From: Mesorhizobium sp. 131-2-1
GTDB lineage: Bacteria; Pseudomonadota; Alphaproteobacteria; Rhizobiales; Rhizobiaceae
Length of the DNA stretch: 64,000 nt
Assembly (NCBI RefSeq): GCF_016756535.1
Contig: NZ_AP023247.1
Location: 4,030,501 to 4,094,500, forward strand
Reading direction: 5' to 3'
A model generated the notes under the pieces. That model was not told where the DNA came from. It ran no database searches and was given only the letters and a program-made list of their open reading frames with translations. Below, in pieces: positions 57,972 through 64,000 of the stretch; position 1 is the stretch's first letter; the number at the start of each line of letters is the position of its first letter. The position numbers and the translations under genes are program-made.

Positions 57972-58433
57972 ATGGACGATCTCGACCGTATCGACCGCTC
58001 TTTGTTGCGTTTGTTGCAGGAGGATGGCCGCCGCACCACGCTCGACCTCGCCCGCCGGGTCGGGCTATCGCCGACTGGCGCCTCGCAGCGTATCAAGCGG
58101 CTGTTCAGCGAAGGCTTCATCCGGGCGGTGCGGGCCGTCCTCGACCCGGCCAGGATCGGGAAGGCACAACTCGTCTTCATCGAGGTTCGGCTCGACCATA
58201 CGGCGCCGCATGTCTTCGATCGCTTCGCCGAGGCGGTCTTGCGCGCGCCCGAGATCATCGAGTGCCACATGGTGGTTGGCGGCTTCGACTACCTGGTCAA
58301 GGCGCGCATCGCCGACATGGCAACGTTCCAGGATTTCCTGCAGCGGGTCATCCTGCCGCTGCCGGGGGTCAGGGAAACGCACACTTACGCTTCGATCGCC
58401 AATGTGAAGCCCGACGCCTTGCTGCCGATCTAG
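57972..58433 (+). CDS. Lrp/AsnC family transcriptional regulator
   Basis: A 153-residue regulator. The ATG at 57972 (MDDLDRIDRSLLRLL) is preferred; a GTG four codons upstream is possible, and neither has a good ribosome site. The HTH is TTLDLARRVGLSPTGASQRI, with KRLFSEGFIRAVRAVLDP after it, then the RAM/AsnC domain (ECHMVVGGFDYLVKARIAD). It resembles BkdR/Lrp-type amino-acid sensors. It probably controls the divergent ornithine cyclodeaminase-like gene. Confidence 0.9.
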   Translation: MDDLDRIDRSLLRLLQEDGRRTTLDLARRVGLSPTGASQRIKRLFSEGFIRAVRAVLDPARIGKAQLVFIEVRLDHTAPHVFDRFAEAVLRAPEIIECHMVVGGFDYLVKARIADMATFQDFLQRVILPLPGVRETHTYASIANVKPDALLPI

Positions 58434-58579
58434 ATGGGCATCGAGGCAACGTCCGCCTTGCCCTCTAGCCCTAAGCCATGACGCTATTCATCCCGCGGCG
58501 CGTCGCACTGGAATTGCCGCTGGTATTGGCGGTGGCGATGGTCCAAGAAGGGTCACCAACATGTGATTGCCTTCCCCCG

Positions 58580-59824
58580 ATGTCTTCCATCCGCCCGCTG
58601 ATCCCGCTTCTCATCGCCGCCGGCATCCTGCTTGGCGGTAACGGGCTGCAGGGCACGCTGATCGCGCTGCGCGGCGCGCAGGAAGGCTTTTCCGCCCCCG
58701 TCATCGGCCTGATGGGCACCTTCTATTTCGCCGGCTTTCTGCTCGGCTGCCTGGCCGTCACGCGCATCCTGAAGGCGGTCGGCCATGTCAGGACATTCTC
58801 GGCGCTCGCCGCCACCGCTTCGGCCGGCACGCTGCTGCTGGTGCTGGTCATCGACCCTGTGATGTGGTGCGCGGTGCGCTTTGCCGGCGGCTTCTGCTTT
58901 GCCGGCCTGTTCACGGTGATGGAAGCCTGGCTGAACTCCGGCGTCACCAACAAGGACCGCGCCCGGGTACTTGCCATCTATCGCATGGTCGACATCGGCT
59001 CGGTCACCGGCGCGCAGTTCCTGATCCCGATCTTCGGCGCCGGCGGCTTCGCCATCTTCGCCATCATGTCGATGATGATCACGCTGTCGCTTGTGCCGGT
59101 GTCGCTTGGCGACCGCTCCAACCCGACGCCGCCGGAAGACGTGAAGCTCGACCTGGCGCGGGTCTGGCGCATCTCGCCGCTCGGCTCGATCGGCTGCATC
59201 GCCGTCGGCGTCACCAACAGCGCCTTCCGCACGCTCTCGCCCGTCTATGCCGAACAGATCGGCATGTCGGTCGCCGATGTCGTCACCTTCGTCAGCGTCG
59301 GCATCTTCGGCGGCGCCCTCATCCAGTATCCGCTCGGCTATCTCTCCGACCGCCGGGACCGGCGCACGGTGCTGTTGGCGACGACCTGCTGCGCCATGAT
59401 CGCGGCCCTTGCGTTGGTGTTCGTGGCGGGCGCCGACCCGTTCCTCAACTTCGTCATCGTCTTCATCTTCGGCAGTTTCGCCATGCCGCTCTATTCGCTG
59501 TCGGCGGCGCACGCCAACGACCGCGCCGGCAAGGGCGAATTCGTGCTGATCAACGCGGCCTTGATGCTGTTCTACTCGTTTGGCGCCATCGGCGGCCCGT
59601 TCGCGGCCTCGACGGCGATGCAGTATTTCGGACCGGGCGCCCTGTTCGTTTTCAGCGCCGTCGTCTACGCGGTGCTGATCCTCGTCATCCTCTACCGCAT
59701 GCAGGTGCGCTCCGGCGTGCCTGCCGGCAGGCGCAGCCCTTTCACCGCGCTTTTGCGCACATCGACGGTGTTCGCCCGGCTGGCACGGCGCAGCGGCGAT
59801 TCAGACGGATCGAGCGAGCCATGA
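58580..59824 (+). CDS. MFS transporter (YcaD/UMF-like)
   Basis: A 414-residue, 12-helix transporter from the ATG at 58580 (MSSIRPLIPLLIAAGILLGG); a longer frame from 58478 adds a non-hydrophobic leader. The signature loop reads FLLGCLAVTRILKAVGHVRT, and the later half has QYPLGYLSDRRDRRTVLLA. It resembles the YcaD branch. It is 146 bases after the lrp-type gene and may share its regulation; substrate unknown. Confidence 0.85.
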   Translation: MSSIRPLIPLLIAAGILLGGNGLQGTLIALRGAQEGFSAPVIGLMGTFYFAGFLLGCLAVTRILKAVGHVRTFSALAATASAGTLLLVLVIDPVMWCAVRFAGGFCFAGLFTVMEAWLNSGVTNKDRARVLAIYRMVDIGSVTGAQFLIPIFGAGGFAIFAIMSMMITLSLVPVSLGDRSNPTPPEDVKLDLARVWRISPLGSIGCIAVGVTNSAFRTLSPVYAEQIGMSVADVVTFVSVGIFGGALIQYPLGYLSDRRDRRTVLLATTCCAMIAALALVFVAGADPFLNFVIVFIFGSFAMPLYSLSAAHANDRAGKGEFVLINAALMLFYSFGAIGGPFAASTAMQYFGPGALFVFSAVVYAVLILVILYRMQVRSGVPAGRRSPFTALLRTSTVFARLARRSGDSDGSSEP

Positions 59825-59897
59825 CCTTGCGGCGGCTTGACGAAAGCGTCCGCGGCTGAAATTGAAAGAGACCTAATATGTTGCCAAAAGCGATTTG

Positions 59898-61049
59898 ATG
59901 CACGTCATCACCACCCAAGCTGAGCTCGAGAGCGCCATCGCCGCGTTCGAAAAGTCGGAATTCGTCACCGTCGACACCGAATTCATCCGCGAGACGACCT
60001 TCTGGCCGATTCTTTGCCTGATCCAGATGGCGGCGCCGGGCATCACCGCGCTGATCGATCCGCTTGCGCCCGACATCGACCTGAAACCGTTCTTCCGGCT
60101 GATGGCCAATGAAGCCGTGGTCAAGGTCTTCCACGCGGCGCGCCAGGACATCGAAATCATCGTCCATCTCGGCGATCTCGTCCCGCATCCGGTGTTCGAC
60201 ACCCAGGTGGCGGCGATGGTCTGCGGCTTCGGCGACAGCGTCTCCTACGACCAGCTGGTGCAGCGCATCACCGGCGCCCGGCTCGACAAATCCTCGCGTT
60301 TCACCGACTGGCGCCACCGGCCGCTCTCCGACAAGCAGCTCGACTACGCGCTTGCCGACGTCACGCATCTGATCGACGTCTACAAGAAGCTCAGCGCCGA
60401 GCTCGAGCGCGAGAACCGCGCTCATTGGCTCAATGAGGAGATGGAGGTTCTGACCTCGCGCCAGACCTACGATCCGCACCCCGAGGATGCCTGGAAGCGG
60501 CTGAAGATGCGGCTGCGCAAGCCGCAGGAGCTGGCGATCGTGCAGGCGGTGGCCGCCTGGCGCGAGCGTGAGGCGCGCGAGCGCGACGTGCCGCGCGGCC
60601 GTGTGCTGAAGGATGACGCCATCTACGAGGTCGCGCAGCAGGCGCCGCGCGATGCCACCGCGCTCGGCCGGCTGCGCACGACGCCGAAGGGCTGGGAACG
60701 CTCGGCGACGGCAACGGCCCTGCTCGGCGCCGTCAACACCGCCCTCGCCTTGCCCAAGGAAGCGATGCCGAAGCTGCCGAAGACGTTCCAGCCGCCCGAA
60801 GGCTCGAGTGCGGCCGCGGAGCTGCTCAAGGTGCTTTTGCGCATCATCGCCGAAAAGCAAGGCGTCGCCTCGAAGGTGCTCGCCTCCAGCGACGACATCG
60901 ACCGCATCGCCGCCGAGGGCGAGGACGCCGACGTGCCGGCCCTGCAAGGCTGGCGGCGCGCGGTGTTCGGCGAGCAGGCGCTGAAGCTGGTGCGCGGCGA
61001 GATCGGCATCAAGTTCGACAAGCGCAAGATCGCGGTGTTCGACCTGTAG
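59898..61049 (+). CDS. rnd: Ribonuclease D
   Basis: A 383-residue 3'-5' exoribonuclease of the DEDDy class. Catalytic motifs are VDTEFIRE (first DxE), FHAARQDIEII (Asp) and DYALADVTHLIDVY (Tyr and Asp). Two HRDC-type domains follow in the second half (PRGRVLKDDAIYEVAQQAP). It trims tRNA 3' ends. It stands between an MFS gene and the convergent MAPEG gene. Confidence 0.95.
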   Translation: MHVITTQAELESAIAAFEKSEFVTVDTEFIRETTFWPILCLIQMAAPGITALIDPLAPDIDLKPFFRLMANEAVVKVFHAARQDIEIIVHLGDLVPHPVFDTQVAAMVCGFGDSVSYDQLVQRITGARLDKSSRFTDWRHRPLSDKQLDYALADVTHLIDVYKKLSAELERENRAHWLNEEMEVLTSRQTYDPHPEDAWKRLKMRLRKPQELAIVQAVAAWREREARERDVPRGRVLKDDAIYEVAQQAPRDATALGRLRTTPKGWERSATATALLGAVNTALALPKEAMPKLPKTFQPPEGSSAAAELLKVLLRIIAEKQGVASKVLASSDDIDRIAAEGEDADVPALQGWRRAVFGEQALKLVRGEIGIKFDKRKIAVFDL

Positions 61050-61065
61050 CCGCTCCGGACGGCGT

Positions 61066-61481
61066 TCAGGCCACGCCGGCGAGGTGCAGCGCGAACAAAA
61101 CCCAGGCCAGCAGCAGCACCACCGCGCCGGAGAAGAAGACGCGGCTGCGATGACGCAGCTTGTTGCTGGTCAGATGCACCCAGGCGTGGACGTAGCGCGA
61201 CAGGATGAAGATCCATGCCAGCGCCAGAGTCAGGTAGTTGACGCCGTTGGTCACGAACAGCGTCAGACACAGCGCGTAAAACAGCACCGGCAATTCGAAC
61301 TGGTTGATCAGATTGTTGGCGACGGTGACGCTGGAAGCCGGCTCGGTGGAGCGGACCTTGTACTGGCCGGCCTTGGCCTCGCCTGACTTGATGGCGAAAT
61401 AGCGCCGCCGCGCCATCACGAGATAGACGATATAGACCAGCAGCACATGCGCCAGCATCGGCCAGAAGATCGCTGCCTGAC

Positions 61482-61485
<4 letters not shown>
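61066..61485 (-). CDS. MAPEG family membrane protein
   Basis: A 139-residue, four-helix protein of the MAPEG family (membrane-associated eicosanoid and glutathione metabolism), with the conserved pattern SSVTVANNLINQFELPVLFY (about residues 52-71) and RYVHAWVHLTSNKLRHRSRV. In bacteria these are mostly uncharacterised, and glutathione-dependent activity is possible. It overlaps the upstream gene by 4 bases, so it probably belongs to the guaB transcript. Confidence 0.85.
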
Positions 61486-63612
<2,127 letters not shown>

Positions 63613-63622
63613 TTAGAATTCG

Positions 63623-63706
63623 AAAAAGCGCTGGGGGAATACAAAAAAGCGCTGGACCGTTATGGACAGCGCCGACTCGTTTCTTCCCTTTCAGGATTGG
63701 CGCTGG
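63623..63706 (-). promoter_or_regulatory. guaB: Candidate attenuator in the guaB leader
   Basis: Reading along the minus strand there are four related arms: CCAGCGCC (63706-63699), GGCGCTG (63673-63667), CCAGCGCTTTTTT (63655-63643) and CCAGCGCTTTTT (63634-63623). Arm 2 can pair with arm 1 or with arm 3. Pairing with arm 3 makes a GC stem followed by six T, which is a terminator shape. Arm 4 is a second copy of arm 3. Confidence 0.45.
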
Positions 63707-63921
63707 CTGGTAACACGTCCCGCGGCCGATGAAAAGCCGCTCATTGCGGCGCAACCACAAAGTCTTGGGTTGTCCGAAAGGGGACGCCACCAGCGGTGGC
63801 CAGTCGCACAAACGTGACAGCAATTTAATGCGACTTCCCGGGCAAGGCGTGGTAACCGCCGGTCATGCCGGCTCGCCCCCAAGCCGGGCACAGAATCGCG
63901 AAGACAAATCAGGGCGTTCCC

Positions 63922-64000
63922 TTGAACCGCATCATTCCGCTCATCCTGGCGGTCGCACTTTTCATGGAGAACATGGATTCGACCGTGATCGCGACGTCGC
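63922..64000 (+). CDS. DHA2-family MFS drug exporter, N-terminal part
   Basis: The frame runs off the right edge. The start is taken at TTG 63922 with AGGGCG 6 bases upstream; an ATG at 63865 in frame with no stop would add 19 non-hydrophobic residues. The visible segment NRIIPLILAVALFMENMDST is the first helix of 14-helix EmrB-type exporters, with the conserved LxxxDxTIVNVALP-like region beginning at MDSTVIATS. Nothing more can be said. Confidence 0.7.
   Translation, partial: MNRIIPLILAVALFMENMDSTVIATS

Overview
The window is a chromosomal segment of an alphaproteobacterium of the order Hyphomicrobiales (Rhizobiales), most likely Mesorhizobium or a close relative. The reasons are high GC, the plsX-fabH-ihfA-merR and glyA-nrdR-ribD-ribE-ribH-nusB gene orders, an LdtR-type MarR regulator near an L,D-transpeptidase, rhizobial families (IalB, DUF982, DUF6163, CBP3-like chaperone), an OpgC-type glucan modifier, PHB metabolism, and RIME-like palindromic repeats between genes. 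It is mostly core genome. No CRISPR array, tRNA, rRNA, prophage or integrative element was recognised; the only mobile element is one IS5-type insertion sequence.

Layout. 1-5.8 kb: a truncated ATP-grasp-like fragment, a small secreted protein, then the envelope/lipid cluster (MerR, ihfA, fabH, plsX, DUF177, cytochrome bc1 chaperone) divergent from bamE. 6-12.4 kb: the membrane pyrophosphatase hppA and an osmF-yehYXW-type osmoprotectant ABC transporter with a RIME-like palindrome inside the operon. 12.5-20.3 kb: an FMN reductase, then the riboflavin/one-carbon cluster glyA-ialB-glpM-nrdR-ribD-ribE-ribH-nusB with an MFS gene at its end. 20.4-25.7 kb: a Na+/H+ antiporter and the ldtR/L,D-transpeptidase cell-wall locus. 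25.2-33.9 kb: an acyl-CoA hydrolase, hemB, a GST divergent from a PHB depolymerase, a DHFR-like reductase, ppk2 and an aldo/keto reductase. 33.9-42.2 kb: a GT90 glycosyltransferase, small proteins, a GntR/MFS pair, a LacI regulator facing two tandem small-protein genes, opgC and an esterase. 42.2-51.1 kb: sthA, RDD, bpt, EamA, AI-2E, an IS inserted in a RIME repeat, and parC. 51.5-64 kb: a periplasmic protein, aspS, a DeoR/MFS pair, an ornithine cyclodeaminase-like gene divergent from an Lrp regulator, an MFS gene, rnd, MAPEG, guaB and the start of a DHA2 exporter.

The most unusual region is 38.48-40.09 kb. An orphan LacI-family regulator with no sugar genes nearby sits next to two paralogous genes for proteins of about 48 residues, and three copies of one 14-bp LacI-type operator lie in front of the three genes. 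Other non-coding signals worth attention are an attenuator-like set of alternative hairpins in the guaB leader, palindromic operators at the divergent phaZ/GST, ocd/lrp, gntR/MFS and deoR/MFS promoters, and a family of about 50-bp imperfect palindromes in the rib/glyA cluster. Functions are assigned by recognising motifs and gene order by eye; no database search was run.
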